Origin: Euborellia annulipes
Lineage: Eukaryota; Arthropoda; Insecta; Dermaptera; Anisolabididae
DNA length: 64,000 bases
Reading direction: 5' to 3'
Assembly: GCA_023213315.1 (NCBI GenBank)
Contig: JAKCPI010009497.1
Coordinates: 1-64,000 of the forward strand
A program made the translations under genes and the position numbers. Below, in pieces: positions 12,852-30,488 of the stretch. The notes under the pieces were generated by a model. That model was not told where the DNA came from. It saw only the letters and a program-made list of their open reading frames with translations, and ran no database searches. The stretch's first letter is position 1. Each line of letters starts with the position of its first letter.

Positions 12852-13323
12852 TTAGGATTCTTGAAATTTTCTAAAAAATTTTCAAAATTTGATGAAAATC
12901 TATTCCCTTTTTGACAAAATAAATTCAATTCAATGTTACATAATTTTGTTTTCTCCACTTTTTCTAAATTAGTTAACCAACTTTAATAATTATAGTCGGC
13001 CTTTGGCATATAATTTATCATTTAAAATCAGATTTAAAATATAGCGCTATAATCTCGATGACGCCCCGATTTTAAAATAATTAAGTCACTAAAAAGTCAC
13101 TAAATTGTAAGCGGAGTTTTTTCTCATCGTTCCTATCTTAAGATTAATTCAAAAATTGAAATTGAAAGGAGAAAATTAACCACACACTCTTATAAATCTA
13201 TCCATTTTTATATTATATTCTTGATTAATTATTATTAAAAAAAAGTAAGTTAATTAGAATATCTTATTTAATAAATATGTATTCATTTATAAAATAAACG
13301 TTTATTTTTTCCTAGGCTCGAAG
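12462..13323. promoter_or_regulatory. Divergent intergenic region CPSF4-SNRPF
   Basis: The two genes are transcribed away from each other, so this 862-bp AT-rich stretch should hold both promoters. It contains a long (AT)n run at about 12820-12848. A likely SNRPF 5' untranslated exon ends near 13243 (AAAAGTAAGTT donor) and rejoins at about 13316, just ahead of the ATG (TTTTTTCCTAG acceptor). No further gene is visible. Confidence 0.5.
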
Positions 13324-13590
13324 ATGTCGACTGCTATGCCAATTAATCCTAAACCTTTCCTGAATAGTTTAACAGGTAAAAGCGTTCTTGTTAAACTTAA
13401 ATGGGGCCACGAATATAAAGGTTTTCTAGTTTCTGTCGACGGCTATATGAATTTACAATTAGCAAATACTGAAGAATACATAGAAGGATCACCGACTGGT
13501 AACTTGGGTGAAATTCTCATTCGATGCAATAATGTTTTATATATAAGAGGAGTCGAGGAGGAAGATGAAGAGGGAGAAATGAAGGACTGA
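13324..13590 (+). CDS. SNRPF: Small nuclear ribonucleoprotein F (SmF)
   Basis: A single 88-residue coding exon. SmF is one of seven Sm proteins forming the ring around the Sm site of spliceosomal U snRNAs. The whole Sm fold is present: Sm1 motif with [20 protein letters not shown] and [14 protein letters not shown], and Sm2 motif [17 protein letters not shown], followed by the usual acidic tail. Length matches SmF in other animals (86-88). The 5' untranslated region seems to contain a short intron of about 70 bp. The neighbouring convergent gene, TGS1, hypermethylates the caps of the RNAs on which this protein assembles; that proximity may be coincidence. Confidence 0.97.
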   Translation: MSTAMPINPKPFLNSLTGKSVLVKLKWGHEYKGFLVSVDGYMNLQLANTEEYIEGSPTGNLGEILIRCNNVLYIRGVEEEDEEGEMKD

Positions 13591-14021
13591 GAATTTACTA
13601 TTACTTATTGGATTTATTTATTAAACAGTTTTTAAGAAACAATAACCTAAAGAAGAAATTTGATGGAAAATCCACTCTTCTTTAAACTCCATAAATATAA
13701 ATAAATGTAATTGTCTATTTTAAAATGAATTCTGATATCTTAATCAAAATAAATATTTGAAAGAAATATATTTTCTATAAAAGTTCACCTTTTGACTCAC
13801 GTGCTCTTATATACTTTGTAAAGTAATTTTTGTAATCTTATAACATTAAATAATTAGTAAAGTTCTCTTTATAACAATTAAAAAATTATTTATTCCAGTC
13901 AAACTCTTCAAATAGAATTTATTTGGGGTTGTTCATCCTAGTAACTTGAAATTACTTTGATGGATTTTCCTTGCATTATTGAGGAAATCCAAATTTTGAT
14001 TTGCTTTCAAATCAGGATTGC

Positions 14022-14421
14022 GAGATGATGGTTTAAGTAGAAGAAATTCGATGGCTGAGTGGTAATTATTAGGATTAGGTGGATGTAGGCAGCCAGCAAG
14101 TGATAAAAAAAAACTATTTAATTATCGTCGACGTTTCGTCTTTCAATCTTGGCCAGTGCTGTCGTTTCATTTGCCACAAAATAAAAATTCTGCCCATGCA
14201 CCTACGGCAATTCTCATATACATCTAATGGTATATGCAAATTTAATCATTTATTTTTGTATGAACCGAAATTGCATCTATCTAAGCAACAATAACAGTTT
14301 ATCGTCCTGAAGATGGGATCGATGTGATTCCGAAACGTCGATGATAATTAAATAGAGTTTTTTTTTTATCACTTGCTGGCTGGCTGTCTACATCTACCTA
14401 ATCCTAATGAGATGATGGTTT
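14022..14421. mobile_element. Fold-back element with 13-bp target duplication
   Basis: Two inverted arms (from about 14066 and ending 14408; sequence ATTAGGATTAGGTGGATGTA at one end) flank an interior. The whole insert, 14035-14408, lies between direct copies of GAGATGATGGTTT at 14022-14034 and 14409-14421. The right arm shows CTGAAGATGGGATCGATGTG then ATTCCGAAACGTCGATGATAA; the left arm carries the inverted counterpart. Two arms with a module of this kind and a variable-length duplication fit a Penelope-like retroelement remnant. Confidence 0.65.
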
Positions 14422-14452
14422 GTAGTTTTAGAGAAATTAAACGTCAACTTGC

Positions 14453-14520
14453 TAGGAGTCGAGGAAGAAGATGAATGCAATGAAAAAAAAAAGTGATTTG
14501 TAATGGATTTATTTATTATG
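14453..14520 (+). pseudogene. Partial duplicate of the SNRPF 3' end
   Basis: AGGAGTCGAGGAAGAAGATG here matches the end of the SNRPF coding region (AGGAGTCGAGGAGGAAGATG at 13548), and both are followed shortly by TGGATTTATTTATTA. It covers only the acidic tail codons and start of the 3' untranslated region, with the normal stop region lost, so it is a non-coding duplication fragment about 900 bp downstream of the parent. Confidence 0.5.
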
Positions 14521-14641
14521 AACACAATTAAAATGATGTCTTAATTAAGAAATAGAGCTAAAAAAAATAAAATAATGAATGAATTTATATTAAAAATAAA
14601 GTTTATAAATAAAAAAATTCATCATTTATGTGAATTAAAAT

Positions 14642-20840
<6,199 letters not shown>

Positions 20841-20975
20841 CTAAAAAATGAAAATATAAGAAAAATTAGTGAAATAAGCATTTTTAAAAATGTATAAAGG
20901 ATTATTATTTAAAGTAGAAACGAAACAATTTTCTCAACATATACAGTTTATTATATATATATATATATATATATA

Positions 20976-21375
20976 TAGTGTATCAGGAGGAAGAGTGAAT
21001 ATTAAATGGTAGTTATAGACGAATTGCAATAAAAAATTCCTTATAACATGTGTCCAGCTTTTAATCAATTCATAGATACAATTTTTGGTATTTAACTAGT
21101 ACCTAGTGCAGTTTTTGTTGTTTTTTCTCCGAAGAGCAGCTACACGTGGTCTTATCAAGAGAAGTGAAAAATGCATTGCAGTTGGTGGTGGAATTAGTGA
21201 AAATCTATTTCGAACGTCCTCATTTGCCTTTGCTTTCAATGTGCTGGGATTAAACAGTAAAAGCTCTCTGGATTCATTAAAAATAGGACCCTGTTATATG
21301 GAATTTTTTATTGCAATTCGTCTATACTACCAGCCCCTAAAATATTTACTATTCCTCTTGAAACACTCTTATGTT
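20976..21375. repeat. Terminal-inverted-repeat element
   Basis: Ends of about 80 bp are inverted copies sharing TAGACGAATTGCAATAAAAA, GTAAATATT/GAATATTAAA-type blocks and a GAGGAA(G/T)AGT start. The interior has a 99-codon open frame without a recognisable domain. Probably a non-autonomous DNA element. Confidence 0.55.
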
Positions 21376-21379
21376 CTGG

Positions 21380-21750
21380 AAGCTTCCCTGGTTGGATACA
21401 AATAAAGAAAAACATTCTTCGAATTAACTTGTTGAGAATTACTCTGCTTTTGGAGCCATTTCCAAGAATGTAGAATTGGGAGGTAATTGAGGAGATGGTT
21501 TGTTTTCAGGGTCGCAGTATTGTGATGATCCTCAAGTCTGGGCAGTGGATGTCTCAGAGGTTTGGATTTGGAGGAGGTTGGTTGTGTTTGTGTTGAGATA
21601 AATCCAAACAACCCACCTCTACTATCACTTCCTAATCCAACACTCTTCAAAAGGGAAACCGAAACGTGGAGTAAACTAACAACCAAAGCGACTCAACCCG
21701 AGAAAATTTATCTTATGATGCTTTTTATTTATATATATATATATATGAAA
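21380..21750. repeat. (AT)n-linked GAAACGT repeat (copy 1)
   Basis: The stretch holds GGTCGCAGTATTGTGATG, CACTCTTCAAAAGGGAAACC and CCGAAACGTGGAGTAAACT, then CCCGAGAAAATTTATCTTAT and a (TA)n run. The same order is found at 33600-33790 and, inverted, at 40620-40985. See findings. Confidence 0.55.
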
Positions 21751-23162
21751 AATTTATTCGAATATATCATCAAATGAGGAATATATTTGCAAAAGGTTCA
21801 TAGGATATAATGGTTTAAATGAATGTGTTAGTCCGAAAAAAGATTTCACTATATTTAAAAGTGTATATATGTGTGTGTGAAGATAAATTTTCTCGGGTTT
21901 GTTCGTTGAGATTTATTCGATGTTTCGGTTCTACTTTATATATATATATACTGTATATTGGCAGAAGTCTTCGAGAGCATGTATATACAGAGGATGTATC
22001 TGCAAATAGGCACATATTCCCCATTTTTAGGTGAAATGTGTTTTTTTTTTTTGTTTATCCTGCTATATTATGATCTCCATAGGAATCAAGTTAATTTTAA
22101 CTGTCATTCGCCTACAGTAAAGAAAGGAGAATTGGATGTGGTTGAGAAACTCACATGCAAAGTCAAATTAAAGCTGTTTTTCTATTAAATAAATTATAAT
22201 AGTGATTGATAGTAAATTTTAATAAATCATTTTATGATTAAAATGTTTCAAATGCAAAGTTTTGGCGAGTTAAATGGTATATAAATTTAAAAGTGAAAAA
22301 TGATTATTGAATGAGTGGCAAAAAATTTGTATATTGCACATGTTTATAAATGTACAGAAAATTCAAAAAATTCATTTGTTTTGTGGAAAGTTGCTTCAAT
22401 TCGAAAATATCTTTCTTTAAAAATTGGTAAATATTATAATCTATTTATATATTCTAACCTAAATAATAATAGAATCCATATTTTTTTTTTTTTTTTATTT
22501 TAATGTCTCTATTCTAAATAATTATTTATGTGAAGAAAAATAGAAAATGTCAAGAAAAAAAAATATTTTTATATGGAAATAAAATCAAAAAATGAAAGTA
22601 AAATTGTTTTCCTTATAAAAAATTTTTAGAATTTAATATAAAAAATATTTTTTTTTTTTTTAATTTCAGGTGGGTATGAGAAAATAAATAAATATTATAA
22701 AAATTAACCTTAAAGCAGTTCGGGTGCAAATGCAATGTATAAAACAATTGTCAAATTCGATATTTAATTCAGCAATGAGTATTTTGGCTGGCTCATACAT
22801 TTTATTAGTCTGTGAAAGAGAAGGACATGGCTTGTGAGCGTCCAGATGAAAAGGGCAAGGTCACACTCACACAAACACACACTGGGTTGAGTATTGAACG
22901 GGGCGAGAACCGAGAAAACGGGGCTAGGGGCTGGGGATGCACTCACTGCGCGAGTGCAAGCACAGCAAACACTCCAACTCCACTCTGTCAACTTTAAACT
23001 GGCTGGCCTGGCCTAGAGAATGTTTGCTGCCAATGGAGGAAACGAGCACTCGGACCCAAATCCCAACCCAATGGGATCCCGCTAGATTCGAAAATTCATT
23101 TGCTCTCTATCTACATCACAAGCCTACAGCCTTCGTTTAAATGAAATCCACGAATCGATCAA

Positions 23163-26100
23163 ATGAAGTTTACAGAGCATTTATTAGCTCATATTACCCC
23201 AGAATGGAGAAAACAATATATCCGATATGAGGTAAACAATTCCTCTCTCTTTAATATCCATTTCCTTATTTTATTTTTTTATTTCCTAAAATTCTTATTA
23301 TATAGAGATTAACTTTTATAATATTAAAAACCCGAATATAATCCTATATCATCCTGGATAATCTCTTCAATTTTTATCTATTCATATCATAGTCAAGTGG
23401 GATAAGATCACTTTTCAAAATTACTCAAGAGAGGCCAGAAACATATTATTTACTAAATAGATCTGTAATTTAGCATGTTTTTTGATATTTAAGTTAAAAA
23501 AATAAATAAATAGATCTTGTTTTCTTCATCTGCTCTTTAAGGACAAAATACAATTTTTTAATAAAATGAAAATTTATTATTCATTCTGATTACAGAATTT
23601 AGAAAAAATGAGATATTTGCTTCGATTTTACTCATAATATTTCATCTCCCAATAATATTATATCCTTATACAAGGACCTAATATCTGAATACTCTTTTGG
23701 GAGTTAGTTCAATTATATATATCTTTTTTTTTTTTTTAATTTGTTTAAGGTCTTTTTCGGCATCTGATGCCATCTAGACTCCTTCTTCTTCTTTCACTGT
23801 CGTTTACCCCTTTTTTTTAGAGGTCGCTCATTTTTATTTTCATTCTTCATCATGCTCTATCCTCCGCGTCCTCACCTTCCAATCCCTTCTAGAATCCATC
23901 TTCTTTTGGGCCTTACCCTCCACCTTCAAATCTAACATTCTTTTTCCCACATACTCCTTTTCTCTTCTCATCACATGACCAAACCATCTCACCCTACTTT
24001 CCTGGATCTTTTTCGATGCTTCCGCCATTCCTCGGATCTTCTCATTCTCATTCCTTCTTGTCTTTCTCAATGTCCATGTCACCATTCTCATTTCCGCCAC
24101 ATCCAACTTTCTTTATCAGTCAGATCTCACTGCCATAAATCATTTCGGGTCGCGCTACCCTTTTAAAAATGTTTCCCTTCGCCTTGGCATTTACCTTTCT
24201 ATCGCATAGGACTCCAGACACCCTTCTCCAATTCATCTAACCAATGCTATTTAGACCCCATCCCTAATTTTAGTAAAAGAATTTGATTTTCGCTTTAACT
24301 GTGGTTTATTTACAACTGTGGTTTATTACAACGTTTCGCCCACTCATTCTGTGGCTTTCTTCAGGTACAATTCAGCTAAGATTATAAAGGTTGTTACATC
24401 TATGACAATTTCTGTCATTGTCACAGATTATAATCTTAGCTGAATTGTACCTGAAGAAGTGACCGAAACTATGTAATTTTTACAAATAAACCACAATTAA
24501 ACCGAAAATCAAATTCTTTTACTAATGATAACAACAGTGAAAGCCTAAACTCCAAAAAACCCAATCCTATTCCCCTATTTCAAATGATTTGTCGCCAATT
24601 CAAATGAAATAAATTTTTCTCGCTTGGGACGGGAAGCGTACTCGAGAACTACCACACACTAGAAATTAATGTTTTCTCTCTGAGCCACGGGTCACGGGCT
24701 GTTCAATTATTAAAAGTAATTTTGAAAGCACAAAAATTAATAGGAATTTTCACCTGGTGAATATATAGATTGGGACTAAAAGTTATCCATACTAAGTTGG
24801 AGATTTCTTCCTCTTCCTTAATTCACTGTGTGTTTTCGTAGCTTCCTCACTAACATCCACAATCAGAGAGCAGGACTTAATGGTTTAAGTTCAGAAGACC
24901 AATAATCTGTTAATTAATAAAAAAGAAAATCAAGTTATGGAGTATTTTAATTAATATTAAAATGAATCTGCTTTCAGGAGATGAAATCGCTCCTGTATGG
25001 AGCAATCGAGCAATCTCCATCAGCTGAGCTCGTGGAGCCCGATGTGTTGACCAAATATTTTGCTAAATTCGACGAACAATTTTTTCAATATTGCGATAAG
25101 GAATTGGCAAAAATTAACACTTTCTATTCTGGTAAGGAATTATCAATATGGCTTTATTAAATTAGAGGTGCATGAGTAGAGAAAAAAATCGTCGAGAGCT
25201 GTGGTTTCTGAGAGGAGGATCCAAGCTAAATATCTGTATTTAATTTATTTACAGAAAAATTAGCCGAAGCAACGAGGAAATTCGCGAGTTTATCAAGTGA
25301 GTTGGCAAATGCAGAGGAATCGGACACCATCAAGAGAAACACATATAGATCAAGATCGAAAATATTGAAAACACATCGGGCTTCAGGAAGAAAAGTTCAA
25401 GAATTGAAACTGGCCTTTAGTGAATTTTATTTAAGTCTCATTTTATTACAAAACTACCAAAATCTAAATAATACAGGATTTAGGAAGATTTTAAAAAAAC
25501 ATGATAAGGTATAAATATATTATTATTATATTTTTGAAAAAAAAAAAGATGAAAACATTTTATTTCTAAAAACACAAAACTTGGCTTGCTTCAATCGAAG
25601 CCCAAAAATCGATATTTTTGACCTAATTCGACTAAAATGCCCGTACCGATAATTTTACTTCGCCGACAAGAGGTCTCTCATCACATTTTTTTAACACTGT
25701 TCGTCAGTCTCAGAAGTATAGCATTTTAATATTCTAATTTTCTTACAGTTATTATCTTCAGATTGCGGCGCCAAATGGCGTTCAGAATGGGTGGAGACAT
25801 CTCATTTTGCGACGAACAGTGACATCGAACGTCTCATTCGCGAAACGGAAACGTTGGTGACCCAGGGCCTCGATGGCGGTGATCGACAACGTGCCATGAA
25901 GCGCCTTCGGGTGCCGCCACTTGGCGAACATTCCACAAAGCCTTGGACCACATTCAAATTGGGCCTCTTCAGTGGCAGCTTTCTTGTTCTTTCTGCCATC
26001 GCTCTCATCACCGGTAAGAATTTTTGTTTGGGGCTCTAAACCCAGAAATAAATTGAATATAATGTCTTTAATTTTCTAGCCCTTATGAAACAACGCTCAG

Positions 26101-28632
26101 ATTGGCCTCTTGTCTTCCGTCTCTATCGTGGCCCCTTTCTTGCTATTGGATTTCTTTTTTTAATGGGAGTTAATGTTTATGGTTGGCGCAGCTCCGGAGT
26201 CAACCATGTTCTTATCTTCGAATTGGATCCTCGAAATCATCTATCTGAACAAGTAATGTATTCATATATACGTGGGAAGTTCAATAAGTAATGTAAGACA
26301 TTTTTTTTCTGAAACAGAGGCTGTTTTATTCAGCATTCAAATACACCATGTTATTCCTCAATCTTTTAGCTACACAACATAATCTCCTCCATTCAATACT
26401 ACGGCATTACGCCACCTTAAAGTGAGGGCATGTATGACTGCACGGTACCATTCCATTGGTTGATGTTGGAGAGATCTTCATTGGGTCAAACAGATGAAAA
26501 TCCGACGGTGCGAGATCGGGGCTGAAGGGTGGATGAGGAAGAACAGTCCACAAGTCTTCGTACCCGAGAGGAGCTCACAAAACTTCAGTGAACTGTTCTT
26601 CCTCATCCACCCTACACCGATTTTCATCTGTTTGGCCCAATTAAGAACGCAATCCGTGGGACGCACTACGAGAATGATGAAGCACTTATTGATGCAGCAC
26701 GACGTTGGCTCTGACATCAACTAGAGGAATGGAACCCTACAGGCATATGGGCCCTCACTTCAAGGTGGCATAAAGCTAGGCATTGAATGGAGATTACGTT
26801 GAAAAATACTATTGTGTAGCTAAAAGATTTGGGTGTATTTGAATGATGAATAAAACAACCCCTGATTCAGAAAAAAATGTGTTGGATTACTTATTGAGCT
26901 CCCCTTGTAATTGAACAAATTTTAGAATGTTTTTTAAAATAACTTAAAAAGCGACCGACAGAAAGAAGTTATTTTGGTTATCCTATTGACTTGGTATCTT
27001 GAGAAGAGAGAGATAAAAAGTTCGTATTTATTTTTTGTATTATATTAATAATAGTAATTCCTTTTCTAGGATATCATGGAGCTGGCAGCAGCTCTGGGAG
27101 TGGTTTGGGCTCTCAGTGTTCTCTGTTGTCTCTATTCCCAAGGCCTGGGAGTCTCGTCTTATGCACATCCATTCATTTTGCACATTTTACTTGCTCTCTT
27201 TCTTCTTAATCCCACAAGGACATGTCGTCATGCAGCACGTTTTTGGGCTTTAAAGGTAGATCTCTAATTTTTTTTTCTCTATTATTTGGATAGAACAAGA
27301 GTCTACTTACTTTTCTGAGAACTGGTGAAAAATATTCAACAAGTTTAGATTAGTCTTAACAACAAAACCACGCGGATATTAAATCATAGAATTCAAAGAG
27401 TACTAACGTGTTTTTTGACTTAATAAACTGTTTGCCCTTGTCTGCGCGTTCTCGAGATATTTGAAGAATTTATATATCAAGGGAACAGGTGGTCGAGGAC
27501 ATGACTCATGGGTCAAAAACACTTATAACTTTTAAGCTGGTTTTTAGATTATTCTCATTATTATACTAAGGCGTGGTTAAATATTCCTTGCTTTGTATTT
27601 GCAGATATTATGTCGGATCTTCCTTGCGCCGGCATTTCGCGTTCAGTTTGCCGATTTCTGGGTGGCAGACCAACTGAATTCGTTATCAGTGCCACTAACT
27701 GATCTCCACTTCACCATTTGTTTTTATGCTCGTGGCAGTGGAAAAGAAGCTGAGGATACATGTCTTGAGGCTCCTTGGGCCATGGCTTCTAGAGCCCTGG
27801 TAGCAGCCCTGCCAGCTTGGTGGCGAGCTACTCAGTGTCTACGCAGATACCGCGACAGCCGAGAGGCATTTCCGCATCTAGCTAATGCTGGCAAATACGC
27901 CTCTACTCTTCTCGTTGTCATCACACTCGCATTCTATCATCAATACCAGGTATCTATTTCTCTTCATTTTCTTCTAATTATTTTTATTACGAAATTTCAT
28001 TCTTTTAATCATTTTTCCAGAGTCCATGGCTTTTTTATGTTTGGCTTATCACTGCGTTGGGAAACGCTGCAACCGCCTATACTTGGGATGTTAAAATGGA
28101 TTGGGGCCTTTTAGAAACAGGCCATCCACAATTGCTACGAGATGAAACTGTCTACGCTTCGGCTGCTTATTATTATTTTGGTATTATTGAAGATTTGGGC
28201 CTCCGATTCGGTTGGGTGGCGGCTGTCGCGGCTAACGAGCTTGGTTATATTCATTCCGATTTATTACAAACATGCGCAGGCCCTTTAGAAGTTTTTCGAC
28301 GTTTCATATGGAATTTTTTCCGTTTAGAAAATGAACACTTAAACAATTGTGGAAATTTCCGTGCCGTTCGTGATATAAGCGTTGCTCCTTTAAACGATGG
28401 TACTTCAGATTTAATTGATATTATTCGCATGATGGATGAGCCAGACGGGGTAATTATTAAGAGATCAAGGCAAAAACACAACAAAGCAGCAGCAGCAGCA
28501 GCGACAGCTGTGCTAACTGAAGAGGGAATGGCCACTTTAAGTTCTCAACCTCAACCTCTTCATCCTCGGAGCCTAGCATACGCTCTCAAACATCTCACAT
28601 TCCATTCTGAATCTACAATAGATTTTAATTAG
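23163..28632 (+). CDS. XPR1: Xenotropic and polytropic retrovirus receptor 1 homologue, phosphate exporter
   Basis: Eight exons (23163-23231, 24978-25131, 25255-25508, 25749-26013, 26080-26252, 27070-27255, 27605-27949, 28021-28632) give 685 residues; human XPR1 has 696. XPR1 is the plasma-membrane inorganic phosphate exporter regulated by inositol pyrophosphates. The N-terminal SPX domain (about 1-160) starts [20 protein letters not shown], and contains [19 protein letters not shown] and the basic KILKKHDK that binds inositol pyrophosphate. Then come several membrane helices and the C-terminal EXS domain: [45 protein letters not shown] and [20 protein letters not shown] followed by [12 protein letters not shown]. 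The C-tail has an alanine run. Intron 1 holds a LINE relic and intron 5 a mariner MITE. Confidence 0.97.
23738..24237 (-). pseudogene. LINE reverse-transcriptase C-terminal relic
   Basis: On the minus strand, broken frames read [22 protein letters not shown] and then [20 protein letters not shown]. This is the C-terminal end downstream of the reverse transcriptase domain in RTE/Jockey-like non-LTR elements. A stop and a frameshift interrupt it. The element's 3' end, GATGCCGAAAAAGACCTTAA, is shared with the tRNA-derived SINE at 47728-47875. It lies in XPR1 intron 1. Confidence 0.7.
24276..24533. repeat. Fold-back repeat with GAAAC module
   Basis: Arms share AAAGAATTTGATTTTCG, TAACTGTGGTTTATTT and GTACAATTCAGCTAAGATTA. 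One arm has ACCTGAAGAAGTGACCGAAAC; the other has the inverse (GTTTCGCCCACTC..TTCTTCAGGTAC). It lies between what look like two parts of a SINE in XPR1 intron 1. A one-armed relative is at 55050-55140. Confidence 0.6.
24590..24715 (-). repeat. tRNA-derived SINE head (copy)
   Basis: The minus strand reads GCCCGTGACCCGTGGCTCAG, then AGAGAAAACATTAATTTC, then a box B-like TACGCTTCCCGTCCC and ATTTCATTTG. The copy at 47728-47875 has the same order with better preserved sequence. Confidence 0.5.
26271..26907. mobile_element. mariner-type MITE
   Basis: This 637-bp element in XPR1 intron 5 has inverted ends (CGTGGGAAGTTCAATAAGTA and CAAGGGGAGCTCAATAAGTA on the other strand), flanked by TA. Subterminal arms extend about 140 bp inward (TTAGCTACACAA.. 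and inverse). The interior is itself an inverted repeat around CTGTTCTTCCTCATCCACCC. No transposase frame survives. Confidence 0.8.
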
Positions 28633-29009
28633 AATTCGCCAAAGAATTAAGCTATTACCCTTTCGATATAAAAAAAACTCTTGTCTCTTAGAAAAGGATA
28701 ATCAGAGTCCTCCTGTGTGGATGCTTGAAATAGAATTCCAATTTCATAAAAGCTTAGTTTATAGCGAGCAAAGATTATTTATATTCCACATTGGAGTCTT
28801 TGTGAATCCTGGTCTAATATTGTAAGGGCAAAAGAAGAATCTAAACTAGAAAGCCTATTTACCAATTATTTTGTTGAAAATAAGGAAGAATAAATCATGT
28901 TTAGAGTCAGGATATCGAAATTTTGTCCTCCATCCATAATAGAAATGTGCTTTCTTTTATAGTAAAAGATTAGATAGAAAATATTCCTCACAAAATAAAA
29001 TATTATTTT

Positions 29010-29041
<32 letters not shown>

Positions 29042-30137
29042 TTCGTATTTCACATCTTCCTTATTCTTAAATAAATAATTTTATCTAGTCAAATTTTCCC
29101 CAATATCTAGTCAATTATGTGCCATTTTATTACTCGTAAATGCGGAATATTACTTAACTGATCATAGATATTTTTCATCTTATTTTATTTAAAAGAGAAT
29201 AAAGATAAGATATATATGTATACTTCCACAAATAACTATCGAATTCAGAAATTAGTGTGTTTCTGGAAGAAGACCAATCCAGAGTTTCTCCTCTTGAGCA
29301 CTTGTTAAATTACCTCGAAATTTATTATCAACTCGCGAGTGATTTGCTCTGGAGCAAAAGTCGGAAACATATGGTATCATAATACAAATAAATTCATGTT
29401 TTTTTATTAATATTTAATAAATCAAATTTTTTCAGATTAAACTGAAGAAATGCGTAAATAACAAAAAAAAATTGCTTTGATTTTTTAACTTTTAATTAGA
29501 AATGCTAGAAATGGATTTAGAATCTCAGGTTTTCTAAGGCACAACATCCCATTATCTCCCTCCGCTAAATTAAAATAATCCTAAAAAATATTTTATGTAA
29601 AAATTAGAGCCGGCCTTAGAATTTGATAAAAAGGAAAATAAATATTTTTACTAAGAATTCATTTTAAAAAAAATATAGAAAAGCAAATTAAATTTCAAAA
29701 TTTTATACAAATAACCATCATAATTAAAAACCATGCTCATATAATAATAACTTGTGATAAAATAAGGTCTGAATTATGAAAATACAATCTGAATTCTTGT
29801 GGTCGGCTCTGTTTAAAAGTTTTTTGTATTAGAGCTAAACAAATAATTTTTTAAAAAGCATTTTCCAAAAAAAAAAAAATTTAAGAATTTCTGAATAGCA
29901 GATCGTGGCTGTAGATAATATGCTTGGAGTGAACGAGGGTGCAGCCAATAATTGAGCTTCTATTTAAAAATAAAACACTCTTTATTCGGAAGGTGGATCC
30001 TTGCCGAAACGTTGCTTTTTACTTTTAAATAGAGGCTCCATTAATGACCGCAACCTCTTTCAATTCAAGCAATTAAGAATTTCTGTGAACAAGGTCATTT
30101 TGAACGGAATGTAAATTTCCTGTTTTGGTTAATAGGT

Positions 30138-30472
30138 GCTAGGAGTTATTATTATGGGAATTTTTAATTATAGACCAGATTTTGTTATTAATTATTTATT
30201 AAAAATATAAATACTGTACAATGTTTTGACTGCTTATTATGTAGTCGTTTTTAAGTACTGTGTACTGGTTCTGACTTTAGTGAACTAACTTCTAAAGGAC
30301 CGTTACGTGCATTTTATATACGACGTCAGCACCATCTACAGTCATTCTTATGAAATTAGACACTAACTTCAGCGCCATCTAGACTCATTCATATGAAGTT
30401 AGACACAATCATCAAAGAAAGTGTTTACATAAAAATGTGATCTATAATTAAAAACTCTCATAATAATAATAT
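30138..30472. repeat. GTACTGTACAACG repeat family (copy 1)
   Basis: The ends (ATTATTATGGGAATTTTTAA and TTAAAAACTCTCATAATAAT) are inverted. The interior holds AATACTGTACAATGTTTTGA and AGCGCCATCTAGACTCATTC-type phrases. The same family is at 51905-52420 (both arms complete) and about 42045-42360 (interrupted by a Tc1/mariner MITE). Confidence 0.65.
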
Positions 30473-30488
30473 ATAATATTACAAACAG

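Larger units (their letters stand above)
13591..14641. other. Convergent intergenic DNA SNRPF-TGS1
   Basis: It contains the SNRPF 3' untranslated region, a fold-back element with target duplication at 14035-14408, and a partial copy of the SNRPF 3' end at about 14453-14520. Otherwise it is AT-rich and featureless. Confidence 0.5.
20841..23162. promoter_or_regulatory. Region between TGS1 and XPR1, probable divergent promoter
   Basis: TGS1 and XPR1 diverge from here. The GC-richer stretch 22810-23140 just upstream of the XPR1 ATG is the best promoter candidate. The missing TGS1 start exon should also be here, but I could not find one with a matching phase. The rest is transposon DNA: an inverted-repeat element at about 20976-21375, and copies of a fold-back family next to (AT)n runs at 21380-21750 and 21840-21960. 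Confidence 0.45.

Noticed and set aside
25802..26011. Open frame antisense to XPR1 exon 4
   Set aside because: It mirrors a real, conserved coding exon and is explained by the GC-richer codons there.
23163..28632. XPR1 as a viral gene because of its name
   Set aside because: XPR1 is a host phosphate exporter first found as a retrovirus receptor; no viral sequence is present here.
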